Origin: JAPPLB01 sp965204095
GTDB lineage: Bacteria; Acidobacteriota; Terriglobia; Bryobacterales; UBA6623
Length of the DNA stretch: 64,000 bases
Reading direction: 5' to 3'
NCBI GenBank assembly: GCA_965204095.1
Contig: OZ241991.1
Coordinates: 3,100,001 to 3,164,000 of the forward strand
The notes below the pieces were generated by a model. The model had not been told where the DNA came from. It did no database searches and saw only the letters and a list, made by a program, of their open reading frames with translations. Positions within the stretch are counted from its first letter, which is position 1. The number at the start of each line of letters is the position of its first letter. Made by a program: the position numbers and the translations under genes. Below are positions 8,065-16,717 of the stretch, piece by piece.

Positions 8065-10917
8065 TCAGGATGCCGAGCCGGCGGGCTTACCCGCCGCTTC
8101 TTCATGAGTCGGAGTGTCGAGCATTCCGAAGATACACTCGCAGCTCGCTATCGCCGACTGCAGGAGGTCGTTCTTTTCAGTGAGATCCTGGATCGTCTGG
8201 AAGATCCGCACAACATATAGCAGGAAAGCGACCACGACGCCGACCGTCAGCGTGTCTTCGGACACACGGAAACCGCCGTAGAGCAACAACACACCAGTAG
8301 CGAGGGCCGCAAGGCACTCAATCGCGGGATAGAAACAGGCATGCACACGAATCGCCTGCCGGTGAGCATCGCGATGTTCGATGTTGATTCTCTCGAACTC
8401 CTTCATGCTCTGGTCTTCGTGCACAAAGAGCTGCACTACCTTCACGCCGGAAATATGTTCCTGTAGAAGCGTCCTGGTTTGGTCGGCGGCCTGTTGCACC
8501 GCGCAGTAAGCGGCGCGAGCTTGCTGGCGGAACCACTGTGGCACAAGCAGAACCGGCGGCGCCAGCGTAAACACCACCAGGGCCAGCTTCGGACTGAGGA
8601 AGAACATGGCTCCCGAGATGGCCGCCAACGCCAGCGTGTCGCCGATCACCGCCACGGCTCCGGGCGTGAACATTTCGTTCAGTGATTCCCTATCTTTGTT
8701 GACTCTGGTGAGCCAACGTCCATCCGTATCAGGATCGAAGGACTGTGTGCTCATCTTTTTCAGATGAGTAAAAATCTTCAAACGCAAGTCCCGCATCACT
8801 CGTTGCCCGGTGTGGTGCATCAGGTAGGTTTGCAGATAGCGGGTGACGAATACAACGAGTAGAGTCGCTACGTAGAGGAGGGCGATCAAGTCGAGTCCCT
8901 CCCGGCCGTCTTCCAGCAGCCAGGGGTCGAGCAGAGAAGACATGGATGCGACTTGAAAGTAGCGGTCAACAGCAACTTTCGTCAGGTACGGTCCTGCCAC
9001 TCCCAGCAGCGAATGGACGATCAGCAGAGCCATCGCAAACCCGAGAGCAAATCGATAAGGATGCAAGTAAGCAGCCAGCCGCCTGATCAATCTCATGTCA
9101 TAGGTATTCGCCGACTCGACTGAGACGTTCTTCTCTTCCCAGGAGGGTTCTCGTACGGGTGCGCTGGATTCCCGGGTTTCGAGTTTCATCTCGTGCTGCT
9201 GATCCCCACCCAGTGCGTGATAGCCTCCTCGATCACTGAGAAGATCATCGGGCGGCCCTTCCTCAACGATCCGTCCCTGATCGAGAACAATGATCCTGTC
9301 AGCCAATCGGGCTGTGGAAGCTAGCTGGGTGAAGAGAAGGATCGTCCGATTGCGCAGGACGACTTGAAGGTTCCTGAGAATCCGCTCCGCGACTTCGGCA
9401 TCAATACTTGACGTCGTGTCGTCCAGGATGAAAATCCTCGGGTTTGCCAGCAGCGCCCGCGCGATCGAGACCTTCTGTTTTTGCCCGTCCGACAGATTGA
9501 TCCCCTTTTCTCCCAGCAAGGTTTCATAGCGGTCAGGAAAAGAGGCGACATCCGACGTGAGTTGCGCAACCTCGGCCGCTTGGGCGATCTTCCAGTCCTG
9601 CTCCCCGGAAACAGCGAACGCGATGTTGTCTCGAACTGTCCGGCTGAACAGGAACGTGTCCTGCGGCACAAAGCCGACCCCCCGTCTCAGCGAGCGCAGG
9701 GGCAGCTCACGTACATCCTTTCCGTCGACCAACACACGCCCTTTCTGCGGATCGAAGAGCCGAGTCACAAGTTGGGCAAGGGTAGTTTTTCCGCTTCCAG
9801 TCGGTCCCAGGATCGCTACCGTTTCGCCTGTCTGGATCTGGAGATGGATGTTCTCTAGCGCCGGCCGTGAAGAACCCGGGTACGTGAAGGTCACACCCTG
9901 AAACTCGAGATCCCCACGAATCTCCACGAACTCGCCGCTACCTCCGGCAGGATCGAGGACATCCGGGCGCTGCCTCAGGATCTCGTTCAGTCGCGCGAGT
10001 GACGTGGCTCCGCGTTGAACCAGATTCACGCCCCAACCGAAGTCGCTCAACGGCCACATGAAAACCGTGATGTAGCTCATGAACATCACAAACGAGCCGA
10101 GACTCATGGAGTCGTCCAAAACCCGCTGTCCGCCGTACCAGAGAACAATCAAATAACTCAGACCGATGAGCGCTTTCAGAAATAGGTAGAACCGGCCCTT
10201 GAATCCAATCCGATCGAAGTTCTCGTCTGTAAACGAGTCGGGTTGTGCCCGAAAGCTCTCAACGCTGGTGTTTTGCCTGGAGACATCGCTTCCCAGCCTG
10301 ACGTTGCTCACGTGATCCTTTACTACGGAACTCGAATCCGCATCACCTTCTTGCACGCTCTGGAAGCGATCGTGAATCCGTTCGCCGAAGAAGCCCACGA
10401 TCAACGATATGGCCGGGACTGGAACCAGGACCAAACAGGTCAGACGCCAATCCGTCAGGCTCATGACGACCAGAACGCCGCAGAAAACGACAATGAATTC
10501 CGCCGAGCACATGATCCCGGGGCCAAGCAGCAAGCGGACCGCTGCGATGTCGTTCGTCGCGCGGGACATCAGATCCCCTGTGCGATAGGAGCGATAGAAC
10601 TGCTGGGAGAACGACAGCAGGCACGAGAAAAAGTCCCGCTTCAAGTCGAACTCGATGTCGCGTGAGATGCGGATCAGAGTCCAGCGCATCGAATAATGGG
10701 AAATACCCTTTACAAGGGCGAGTGCCAAAAGGACCCCGACCCACTGGACGAGTGTGCCTGACTCAAAATCGGCATTCAGAGAATCGATGCCGAACTTGAT
10801 GACGACAGGAATCGCAACGGTGAAGAGGCAGGTAGCGAGCAACGCACAGGTACCTGCAGCAAAGCGCCAGCGATACCGAATCAGGTAGGGGACAAGTGTC
10901 CGCAGCGTCGAAATCAT
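8065..10917 (-). CDS. Fused ABC exporter lacking its second ATPase domain
   Basis: 950 residues in the order TMD1 (about 1-300), NBD1 (335-565), linker, TMD2 (about 615-930), then stop. NBD1 has Walker A GPTGSGKTT (371-379), signature LSDGQ (475-479) and Walker B ILDD with Asp500 where the catalytic Glu is expected. Gln531 replaces the switch His. These are the substitutions of the degenerate half of heterodimeric exporters (TM287 type). The partner half, expected after TMD2, ends at IFGMLDTPTHEEAAG, where an NBD normally begins. No NBD lies in the next 120 bp in any frame. The catalytic ATPase site is therefore missing, and the gene may be non-functional or rely on a partner elsewhere. Confidence 0.85.
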   Translation of the reverse strand: MISTLRTLVPYLIRYRWRFAAGTCALLATCLFTVAIPVVIKFGIDSLNADFESGTLVQWVGVLLALALVKGISHYSMRWTLIRISRDIEFDLKRDFFSCLLSFSQQFYRSYRTGDLMSRATNDIAAVRLLLGPGIMCSAEFIVVFCGVLVVMSLTDWRLTCLVLVPVPAISLIVGFFGERIHDRFQSVQEGDADSSSVVKDHVSNVRLGSDVSRQNTSVESFRAQPDSFTDENFDRIGFKGRFYLFLKALIGLSYLIVLWYGGQRVLDDSMSLGSFVMFMSYITVFMWPLSDFGWGVNLVQRGATSLARLNEILRQRPDVLDPAGGSGEFVEIRGDLEFQGVTFTYPGSSRPALENIHLQIQTGETVAILGPTGSGKTTLAQLVTRLFDPQKGRVLVDGKDVRELPLRSLRRGVGFVPQDTFLFSRTVRDNIAFAVSGEQDWKIAQAAEVAQLTSDVASFPDRYETLLGEKGINLSDGQKQKVSIARALLANPRIFILDDTTSSIDAEVAERILRNLQVVLRNRTILLFTQLASTARLADRIIVLDQGRIVEEGPPDDLLSDRGGYHALGGDQQHEMKLETRESSAPVREPSWEEKNVSVESANTYDMRLIRRLAAYLHPYRFALGFAMALLIVHSLLGVAGPYLTKVAVDRYFQVASMSSLLDPWLLEDGREGLDLIALLYVATLLVVFVTRYLQTYLMHHTGQRVMRDLRLKIFTHLKKMSTQSFDPDTDGRWLTRVNKDRESLNEMFTPGAVAVIGDTLALAAISGAMFFLSPKLALVVFTLAPPVLLVPQWFRQQARAAYCAVQQAADQTRTLLQEHISGVKVVQLFVHEDQSMKEFERINIEHRDAHRQAIRVHACFYPAIECLAALATGVLLLYGGFRVSEDTLTVGVVVAFLLYVVRIFQTIQDLTEKNDLLQSAIASCECIFGMLDTPTHEEAAGKPAGSAS

Positions 10918-11044
10918 GCCTGCCAGAAGTGATCTTACTCGACCCAGGCGTTCTGGGGCTTCACGGTTTGCTGTAAGAACACTTTCCTGCCCTCACGGAA
11001 GCGCCACCAATCAGGCTCGAAGTACGGGGTTGGGGGCAGGGGCA

Positions 11045-11252
11045 TAACCAGCATTTCTCACCACGTGGCGAGACAAAGTGCGTGAGAGGGCCGTCAGGAC
11101 GAGGCGCAAGCCGGGCGGAGGAAAAAGGCGCGATCCGCTTGGCGCGCACAACACGGCCTTGAAGAGGTTTTTTACGAATCACGAGACACGAAACACGAAT
11201 CACGGCCTTTTATCGTGTGCTTCGACCGTCGGGTGGTGAGAAATGCAGGCTA
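11045..11252 (+). repeat. Palindromic intergenic element, copy B (long variant)
   Basis: 208 bp. The left end has two mismatches from the family terminus (taaccagcattt). The right end is perfect. The middle differs from the short form: it carries gcgcaagccgggcggagg, then an acacggccttgaagaggtt segment and a 7-bp-spaced run of cacgaat/cacgaga/cacgaaa words before returning to the family sequence at tgtgcttcgaccg. This hybrid shares its middle with the truncated copy G at 30322. Confidence 0.85.
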
Positions 11253-11279
11253 AAGGTACTCGGTCTCGCCGCCGCCCTG

Positions 11280-11528
11280 CTAGTGGAAAATGTGACGTTC
11301 CCGCTGGGTGTGGTAATTCGATGCAAGGACAATCGCTTTCTCAATCCCGCTCCGAAGAAAATCGGCGGCGACAACTTGGGCCTCTCCCATGGTGGAATGC
11401 CTTTCCATATGGATGGAAGGGATCGAAGATTTCCGGCTGCGCTCCGTGCTTCACCGCAAACCGGATTGCGAACTCAGACTCGTTGTGTCCGAAATATCCC
11501 CAAGGACTGTTGACGAGGATGATGGGGC
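11280..11528 (-). pseudogene. YdcF/SanA-like (DUF218) protein fragment, frameshifted
   Basis: Two minus-strand frames join to give the DUF218 pattern. The first reads ILVNSPWGYFGHNESEFAIR and VKHGAQPEIFDPF (about 11528-11405). The second reads HSTMGEAQVVAADFLRSGIE, KAIVLASNYHTQRERHIFH and a stop at 11280-11282. The sT-x-EA and S-x-YH-x-xR-x-xxxF signatures of the family are visible. The frames shift between 11395 and 11410, and the N-terminal half is absent. The fragment is squeezed between copy B of the repeat and the next gene, so the loss may be linked to the repeat insertion. Confidence 0.6.
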
Positions 11529-11529
11529 A

Positions 11530-12099
11530 TCAATCCCGGTGTCCGTCCTGGGATTGATGATGGTCGAGTCTGCCAACTGTCCGTAGACGCTGAAACATCT
11601 CCTCGACCTCCCTCTCGTCTTCGGACCGAAGAAGTCGATAACGCGGCGGACCCTGAGGCTTCGGCTGACTCGACCCGGGGAGAACCTCACCCCAATACTG
11701 ACTGTACGACAGTCCGTCGATCAAGGCTTGACGAGCGGCGCGGCGCATCTGGCGCAGCAGCCGGCCCGATGACTCGACATCCCCGGGATAGAGCAGTCGA
11801 ATCCGTCTGCCGTCACGTAGACTGATCCGCAGCATCAACGGTGAACTCCAGGCCGTTGAATCGATGCGTACGACTTCTCCCCATGAGAACCCCCGCGGCC
11901 CCATCCGGAGCTGTCGATCGTCCACTTCGATGTCCGGCCGTGTGCCGAGATAGCAAAGCACAAGCGAACTTGCAACGAACAACATCGCGGGAATCAGGGC
12001 CACCCACCATCGGGTTCCGCACCAAGCGGAAAAAAGCGCGAAGCAAGCAGCCACAACACCGGCCGGCAGGTAGTGACGAGCTGGACGGTAACAACTCAC
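11530..12099 (-). CDS. Conserved membrane protein with PH-like domain, unknown function
   Basis: About 189 residues. Two hydrophobic segments near the N-terminus (HYLPAGVVAACFALFSAW and WWVALIPAMLFVASSLVL) precede a soluble beta-rich part resembling bacterial PH domains (DIEVDDRQLRMGPRGFSWGE). A charged C-terminal tail follows. I do not assign a function. The frame is open to a TTG at 12177, but I prefer the GTG at 12099 because a GGGG stretch lies 8 nt before it and the conserved-looking part begins there (SCYRPARHYLP). It is divergent from the rhomboid gene. Confidence 0.55.
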   Translation of the reverse strand: MSCYRPARHYLPAGVVAACFALFSAWCGTRWWVALIPAMLFVASSLVLCYLGTRPDIEVDDRQLRMGPRGFSWGEVVRIDSTAWSSPLMLRISLRDGRRIRLLYPGDVESSGRLLRQMRRAARQALIDGLSYSQYWGEVLPGSSQPKPQGPPRYRLLRSEDEREVEEMFQRLRTVGRLDHHQSQDGHRD

Positions 12100-12328
12100 G
12101 ACAAAAACCCCACTAAGCGTAGCGTTCCCCCTTTTTGCCGTCAACCAGAATTGAACCGTTTTATATCGAAGAGCCAAGGTCCGATTGGGACAGGCGCCTT
12201 TTTTACGAGTGCAGACGGGATGCGATTTGATGGAGGGCCATATAGTGCCCTTTACGCGCTACCTGCGGTTTGACCCTCATCCCCGGCAGGCCCTATGCTG
12301 CTAATGAACATCGCAGGCTAGCGTCAGA

Positions 12329-13087
12329 ATGGGCGGTTACACGCAGTATTCACGCGTGCAGTTCGGCTTCGGCGGGATCGTTCCGCAAGGCATCAAACTG
12401 CTGTTGATTTCAAACAGCGTCATCTTTGTCATCTACTTTCTCTGCTACCACACGGGAATCAATTCCCTGCTATGGGTATTCCACTTCCTCAGCCTGATTC
12501 CGGATTGGATTGTCCGCGGCGCACTCTGGCAGCCATTCACCTACCTCTTCCTGCACAGCCCTACCGGGTTCGGCCACATCCTCGTCAACATGCTGATGCT
12601 CTGGATGTTCGGCAGCGATCTCGAGCGTGACTGGGGCAAGAGGAGGTTCTTCCATTTCTACTTCGTCTGCGGAGCCGGCGCCGGCCTGCTCGATGTCACG
12701 GCGCGCTTCGCTATGGGGGAGAACACAGCGGGCGCGACGATCGGAGCATCAGGGGCAATCTACGGCGTCCTGCTGGCATTCGGGCTGCTTTACCCGAACC
12801 GGACCATCTACGTTTTCCTGATGTTCCCGATTCCGGCGCGCATCTTCGTACTGATTATGGGCGTGATTGCCTTCCTCTCCGCCGTGGCAGGCTCCGGAGG
12901 CGGCATCGCTCACTATGCCCATCTCGGCGGAATGGTCTTTGGTTACTTCTATCTCCGTCATCGACCGAGGTTTCTGAATGTCGATTGGATGGAGAGCTAC
13001 AGGCGGTGGCAGATGCGCCGGGCCCGGCGGCGTTTTCAGGTCTACATGAAGAAACGCAACGGCCGCGGGGGCGATTGGGTAAACTAG
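12329..13087 (+). CDS. Rhomboid-family intramembrane serine protease
   Basis: A 252-residue multi-pass membrane protease that cleaves substrates within the bilayer. The catalytic serine lies in GASGAIYG (Ser141) and the catalytic histidine in AHLGG (His198). The HxxxN pair of TM2 is at His83/Asn87 (GHILVNML). Six transmembrane segments can be drawn, the minimal bacterial rhomboid core, and a basic C-terminal tail (RRARRRFQVYMKKR) stays in the cytoplasm. No substrate can be named. The next gene, tatA, follows by 105 bp. In Providencia a rhomboid processes TatA, so the adjacency is suggestive only. Confidence 0.93.
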   Translation: MGGYTQYSRVQFGFGGIVPQGIKLLLISNSVIFVIYFLCYHTGINSLLWVFHFLSLIPDWIVRGALWQPFTYLFLHSPTGFGHILVNMLMLWMFGSDLERDWGKRRFFHFYFVCGAGAGLLDVTARFAMGENTAGATIGASGAIYGVLLAFGLLYPNRTIYVFLMFPIPARIFVLIMGVIAFLSAVAGSGGGIAHYAHLGGMVFGYFYLRHRPRFLNVDWMESYRRWQMRRARRRFQVYMKKRNGRGGDWVN

Positions 13088-13192
13088 TCCAGAAGGTCGT
13101 TTCCAGGAGCAGGATCACGGCTCCGGGGCGCTCAAATCTTGTCTTGACGCTCCTTTCCCGGTGTTCCTACAATGATCCACAGGAGGCTTTGA

Positions 13193-13426
13193 ATGCCGTT
13201 AATGAATGCCTCACACCTGCCGTTTGGACTCATCATTCCAACGTTGGGCGTGCAGGAACTGATCATCATTCTGCTCATCGCCGTGTTGATTTTCGGCGGC
13301 CGCAAGATCCCCGAGATTTTCAAGGGATTCGGAGAAGGCATCCGTGAATTCAAAAGCGCGATGAAGAAGGAAGACAAGCCAACGGCGAGCACCGGGGAGA
13401 AGAAGGAAGCGCCTCGACCTTCTTAG
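13193..13426 (+). CDS. tatA: Sec-independent translocase TatA/TatE subunit
   Basis: 77 residues with the TatA layout: a short N-terminus, one transmembrane helix (ELIIILLIAVLIF), the FGGRKIPEI hinge, an amphipathic helix (FKGFGEGIREFKSAMKKE) and a charged tail. It forms the pore for folded proteins carrying twin-arginine signals, several of which are encoded in this window (SelA-like protein, DUF1501 protein, isomerase-like and sialidase-like proteins). AGGAGG sits seven bases before the ATG. The N-terminal extension of about 17 residues before the helix is longer than usual, and an internal start at Met4 is possible. No tatC is nearby. Confidence 0.93.
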   Translation: MPLMNASHLPFGLIIPTLGVQELIIILLIAVLIFGGRKIPEIFKGFGEGIREFKSAMKKEDKPTASTGEKKEAPRPS

Positions 13427-13476
13427 CCGTTCGTACCGTCATTCAACGGGCGACTCCAAGCATACAGGCAATAAGA

Positions 13477-13503
13477 AACCCCCTCCGGCCGGAGGGGGTT
13501 TTG
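13477..13503. terminator. Bidirectional terminator between tatA and HU gene
   Basis: A perfect palindrome (aaccccctcc-gg/cc-ggagggggtt, 13477-13500) is flanked by an A-rich left side and a T-rich right side, so it can stop transcription from both convergent genes. Confidence 0.85.
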
Positions 13504-13529
13504 TCCTTTCGGAAACTGCTGAGACGCTA

Positions 13530-13829
13530 CTACTTTGGAGGCACGATCGCGTCCTTCGCGGACTTGGCAAGCCGAAACTTGACGACATCCTTCGCCGGAA
13601 TCTTGATCGCTTGTCCGGTCGCGGGGTTCCTACCCATGCGCTCTTTCCGACGGGTCCGTACGAGGCGACCGAGACCAGGAACAACGAAAACGTCAGCACG
13701 CTGCGTTTCCTTCACGGCCAGTTGTTCCAATTCCTCGAAAATCTGTTTGACTACCTTCTTGTTGACGCCGACCTTGTCCGCCAAATTGGCAACGATCTGC
13801 GCCTGTGTAAGTTTGTTCCGTTCAGCCAT
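13530..13829 (-). CDS. HU-family nucleoid DNA-binding protein
   Basis: 99 residues starting MAERNKLTQAQIVANLADKV. A histone-like dimer that bends DNA. The HU body is complete: helix-turn-helix start, VPGLGRLVRTRRKERMGRNP (the DNA-binding beta arm with the GRNPATG motif) and VKFRLAKSAKDAI at the C-terminus. The start at 13829 is set by AAGGAGG six bases upstream and by homology. The longer frame to 13886 adds unconserved residues. It is convergent with tatA and stands alone. Confidence 0.92.
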   Translation of the reverse strand: MAERNKLTQAQIVANLADKVGVNKKVVKQIFEELEQLAVKETQRADVFVVPGLGRLVRTRRKERMGRNPATGQAIKIPAKDVVKFRLAKSAKDAIVPPK

Positions 13830-14161
13830 GCTCCTCCTTGTGAATCCCAACCGGACGAGTGTCTCGGCCGGACAGGTGCAAAGCATAAATGCATAGAAAT
13901 GTTTTATTCATGCCCGCTTTCCTATCGTAAGCCACCCCGTGACCGCTGTAAAGTCCGGATCGGTTGTCGAAGCCCCTGTCCATAGGGTTTCGAATGGACT
14001 GAACAGCGGCGCCTCCGCCCGGCGCGTGTGTTTTGGCCCCAGGCCTGATCGAAGATAACCAGACGTTTTCTACGAGCGAAAGACATCCTGCGGAGGCGAC
14101 GAACACACCAACGCTGCCTACAATGGGAGTTCCAGCGTTTTCTGTCGTCATCGTGAGGAGC

Positions 14162-15499
14162 GTGATTCATGTAGTCGGTGGCGGACTGGCCGGTCCCGAA
14201 GCGGCGATGCAAGCGGCCCGCTCGGGTCACCCAGTCCGACTCCATGAAATGCGTCCAGTCCGCCCGACACCGGCCCACCAAACGAACAACCTGGGCGAAC
14301 TCGTTTGCAGCAACTCACTCAAGACCGAGACTCCCTATTCTGCTCCGTGGCTGCTCAAAGAAGAATTGCGTCGCATGGGGTCGATGTGCCTCAACGTCGC
14401 GGACCGCGTCCGTGTCCCTGGAGGTCATGCTCTTGCCGTAGACCGTAAGGCATTCGCCGAGGCCGTCACCGCCCGCATCGAGCAAGAGGCCCTCATTGAG
14501 GTCGTTCGTGATGAAGTCACCGAGATACCGCTCGACGCCATCGTTGTCGTCGCGAGCGGACCGCTGACCAGCGATGCGCTTGCCGCATCCATCGTGCGGC
14601 TCACGGGCAGCGAGCGGTTGTTCTTCTTCGATGCGATTAGCCCGATTGTCGATGCCGAAACAATCAATAGAGAGGTTGTCTTTCAGGCTTCCCGCTATGG
14701 CAAGTCAGTCAATGACGGAGGCGACTATCTCAACTGCCCGTTCACACGCGAGCAATATGAGCGGTTCTACCTGGCTCTGACTGAAGCACAACAGCACCGC
14801 GGCCACGATTTCGACAACCCGAACTACTTTGAAGGCTGTCTGCCGATCGAAGAGATCGCGCGCCGCGGCGTTGACACGCTTCGATTCGGTCCGATGAAAC
14901 CCGTGGGCCTCCGAAACCCGCGGACGGGCGAATCGTTCTATGCCGTGGTTCAACTTCGTCAAGAGGACATGCGGGCGGATTCATACAACCTGGTGGGTTT
15001 CCAGAACCATCTCAAATACGGCGAGCAGAAGCGCATTCTGCGGTTGATTCCCGGCTTGGAACGAGCGGAATTCCTGCGCTACGGTCAAATCCATCGCAAC
15101 ACATACATCAATGCTCCGGCTCTGATCACCGGTTCCCTGCATCTGAGATCGCATCCGAATATATTCTTTGCGGGACAGCTCTCGGGAGTGGAAGGCTACG
15201 TGGAATCCATCGCGACAGGACTGATGGCGGGCCGCAACGCCGCTCGCTTGGCAGACGGAGCGGACCCACTGACCTGGCCGCGGCCCACGGCCCACGGTTC
15301 GCTGGCCGCCTATGTCTCGGGCGCGAACCCGGACAACTATCAGCCGGCCAACATTACCTTCGATCTTCTGCCGACGCTTCCGCCCGAAGAGGCAAGCCGC
15401 TATCGCCTCGACAAGAAGGCGCGGAGGCGCCGACAGTGTCAACGCGGTCTCGAAGAGCTTTCCTGTTTCCTGGAGGCCCATGCCCCCGTCGCTTCATAG
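14162..15499 (+). CDS. trmFO: Methylenetetrahydrofolate-tRNA-(uracil-5-)-methyltransferase
   Basis: A folate- and FAD-dependent enzyme that makes 5-methyluridine at position 54 of tRNA. It begins VIHVVGGGLAGPEAAMQAAR, the FAD-binding GxGxxG-like loop. TNNLGELVCSNSLKTE follows (the SNS motif with the conserved Cys), then the CPFTREQYERFY, NYFEGCLPIEE and FFAGQLSGVEGYVES signatures. Length is about 445 residues, normal for the family. The start is uncertain: GTG 14162 fits alignments but AGGAG is only one base away. GTG 14153 and ATG 14123 are in-frame alternatives. It overlaps xerC by 20 bases. In other genomes the trmFO-xerC pair is often followed by hslVU, which is absent here. Confidence 0.93.
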   Translation: MIHVVGGGLAGPEAAMQAARSGHPVRLHEMRPVRPTPAHQTNNLGELVCSNSLKTETPYSAPWLLKEELRRMGSMCLNVADRVRVPGGHALAVDRKAFAEAVTARIEQEALIEVVRDEVTEIPLDAIVVVASGPLTSDALAASIVRLTGSERLFFFDAISPIVDAETINREVVFQASRYGKSVNDGGDYLNCPFTREQYERFYLALTEAQQHRGHDFDNPNYFEGCLPIEEIARRGVDTLRFGPMKPVGLRNPRTGESFYAVVQLRQEDMRADSYNLVGFQNHLKYGEQKRILRLIPGLERAEFLRYGQIHRNTYINAPALITGSLHLRSHPNIFFAGQLSGVEGYVESIATGLMAGRNAARLADGADPLTWPRPTAHGSLAAYVSGANPDNYQPANITFDLLPTLPPEEASRYRLDKKARRRRQCQRGLEELSCFLEAHAPVAS

Positions 15500-16421
15500 G
15501 CACCCTTCTCTTGCGGAGCAGATCGGGCGGTTTCTCGACTCGCTTCGACGGGCAAATCTCTCGCAGCACACGATTCGAAACTACGGGGCCGACCTGGAAC
15601 AGTTCCGCTCCTACCTGAGCCCTGCAGGAACCGAGCCTCCGACGGCTTCTGAAGTCGATCCACTGCTTCTGCGGGAATTCATGGCGCACTGCTTTGATCG
15701 CGGCAATGCGAACCGCTCGGTCTCGCGGAAGCTTTCGTCTCTGCGGGCCTTTTTCAAGTTTCTGCACCAACAGGGAGAAATCCCTTCGAATCCAGCCAAG
15801 CTCGTTTCGATGCCGAAAACTCCCCAGAAGCTGCCGGCGGTCATGACGGCTGAGCAAGCCAACGCGCTCGTGGACTCGATTCCCGCGAGTCTCTCGGGTG
15901 AGCCGCCGGGAAAGACCAAACTCTCGGACGCTTCCGCCTCCCGCGACCGGGTCATCTTCGAGCTGTTGTACGGCTGTGGCCTGCGGGTGAGTGAACTCGT
16001 CGGTCTGAACATCGAAGACCTGGACTTCTCCGAGCGCTGGATCCGCGTTCGGGGAAAAGGCCGCAAAGAACGTTTGGTCCCCTTTGGTGAACGCGCCGAC
16101 GAGGCTGTGCGAGCTTACCTGCAGGCCCGCGGTCATGTCGAACAACGAGCCCTGCTATTGAACACGCGGGCAGGGCGGCTGTCCTCCCGCAGCGTCGAGC
16201 GCATCGTGAAACGATATGCCCTGCTCTTCTCCGGAGACCCCGACCTGCATCCGCACTCTTTGCGGCATGCGTTTGCGACTCATTTGTTGGCCGATGGCGC
16301 TGACCTTCGATCGATCCAAGAGTTGCTCGGTCACGCCAGCCTCTCCACAACACAGAAATACACGCAGCTTTCATTCAAAGATCTGATGGAAGTGTACGAT
16401 CGTTCACACCCGAAGGCATAG
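15480..16421 (+). CDS. xerC: Tyrosine recombinase XerC/XerD family
   Basis: 313 residues. It resolves chromosome dimers at dif sites with a partner recombinase. The N-terminal SAM-like core-binding domain (SLAEQIGRFLDSLRRANLS onward) is followed by the catalytic domain with Arg in GCGLRVSEL, His-x-x-Arg in HSLRHAFATHLL, His in LGHASLSTT and the nucleophile Tyr in QKYTQLSF. ATG 15480 is preceded by GGAGG and lies inside the end of trmFO, implying translational coupling. The TAG stop at 16419-16421 is the first three bases of repeat copy C, so the element is inserted exactly at the end of the gene without changing the usual protein length. Confidence 0.92.
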   Translation: MPPSLHRHPSLAEQIGRFLDSLRRANLSQHTIRNYGADLEQFRSYLSPAGTEPPTASEVDPLLLREFMAHCFDRGNANRSVSRKLSSLRAFFKFLHQQGEIPSNPAKLVSMPKTPQKLPAVMTAEQANALVDSIPASLSGEPPGKTKLSDASASRDRVIFELLYGCGLRVSELVGLNIEDLDFSERWIRVRGKGRKERLVPFGERADEAVRAYLQARGHVEQRALLLNTRAGRLSSRSVERIVKRYALLFSGDPDLHPHSLRHAFATHLLADGADLRSIQELLGHASLSTTQKYTQLSFKDLMEVYDRSHPKA

Positions 16422-16600
16422 CCTGCATTTCTCACCACGCGGCGAGGCGAAGTGCGTGAGAGGGCCGTCAGGACGAGGCGCGAGCCGCTTGGCGCGCGCA
16501 GGCGTACTTGACAGTACGTTGAGCACGGCAAGCCAGCGCAACGAAGTCCTGGCGGTCGTATCGTGTGCTTCGACCGTCGGGTGGTGAGAAATGCAGGCTA
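16419..16600 (+). repeat. Palindromic intergenic element, copy C
   Basis: 182 bp with perfect 20-bp terminal inverted repeats (TAGCCTGCATTTCTCACCAC and its complement). The left TA-G forms the stop codon of xerC. To the right lies the end of a leftward ABC-2 operon. Confidence 0.93.
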
Positions 16601-16717
16601 GAGCGGAGCCGTCCGCGATCACTTTGCGAGAAGCGTCGTCCGGCTCTTTATTCAAACCCTCCGCAAAAAGCCGTCACCCGTTGCCGCAAACCAGGCGCCC
16701 TGCTACGACCTCCACGA

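Noticed and set aside
12313..12320. Eight-base match to the repeat end (gcaggcta) before the rhomboid gene
   Set aside because: Too short to distinguish from chance, and no other part of the element is nearby.
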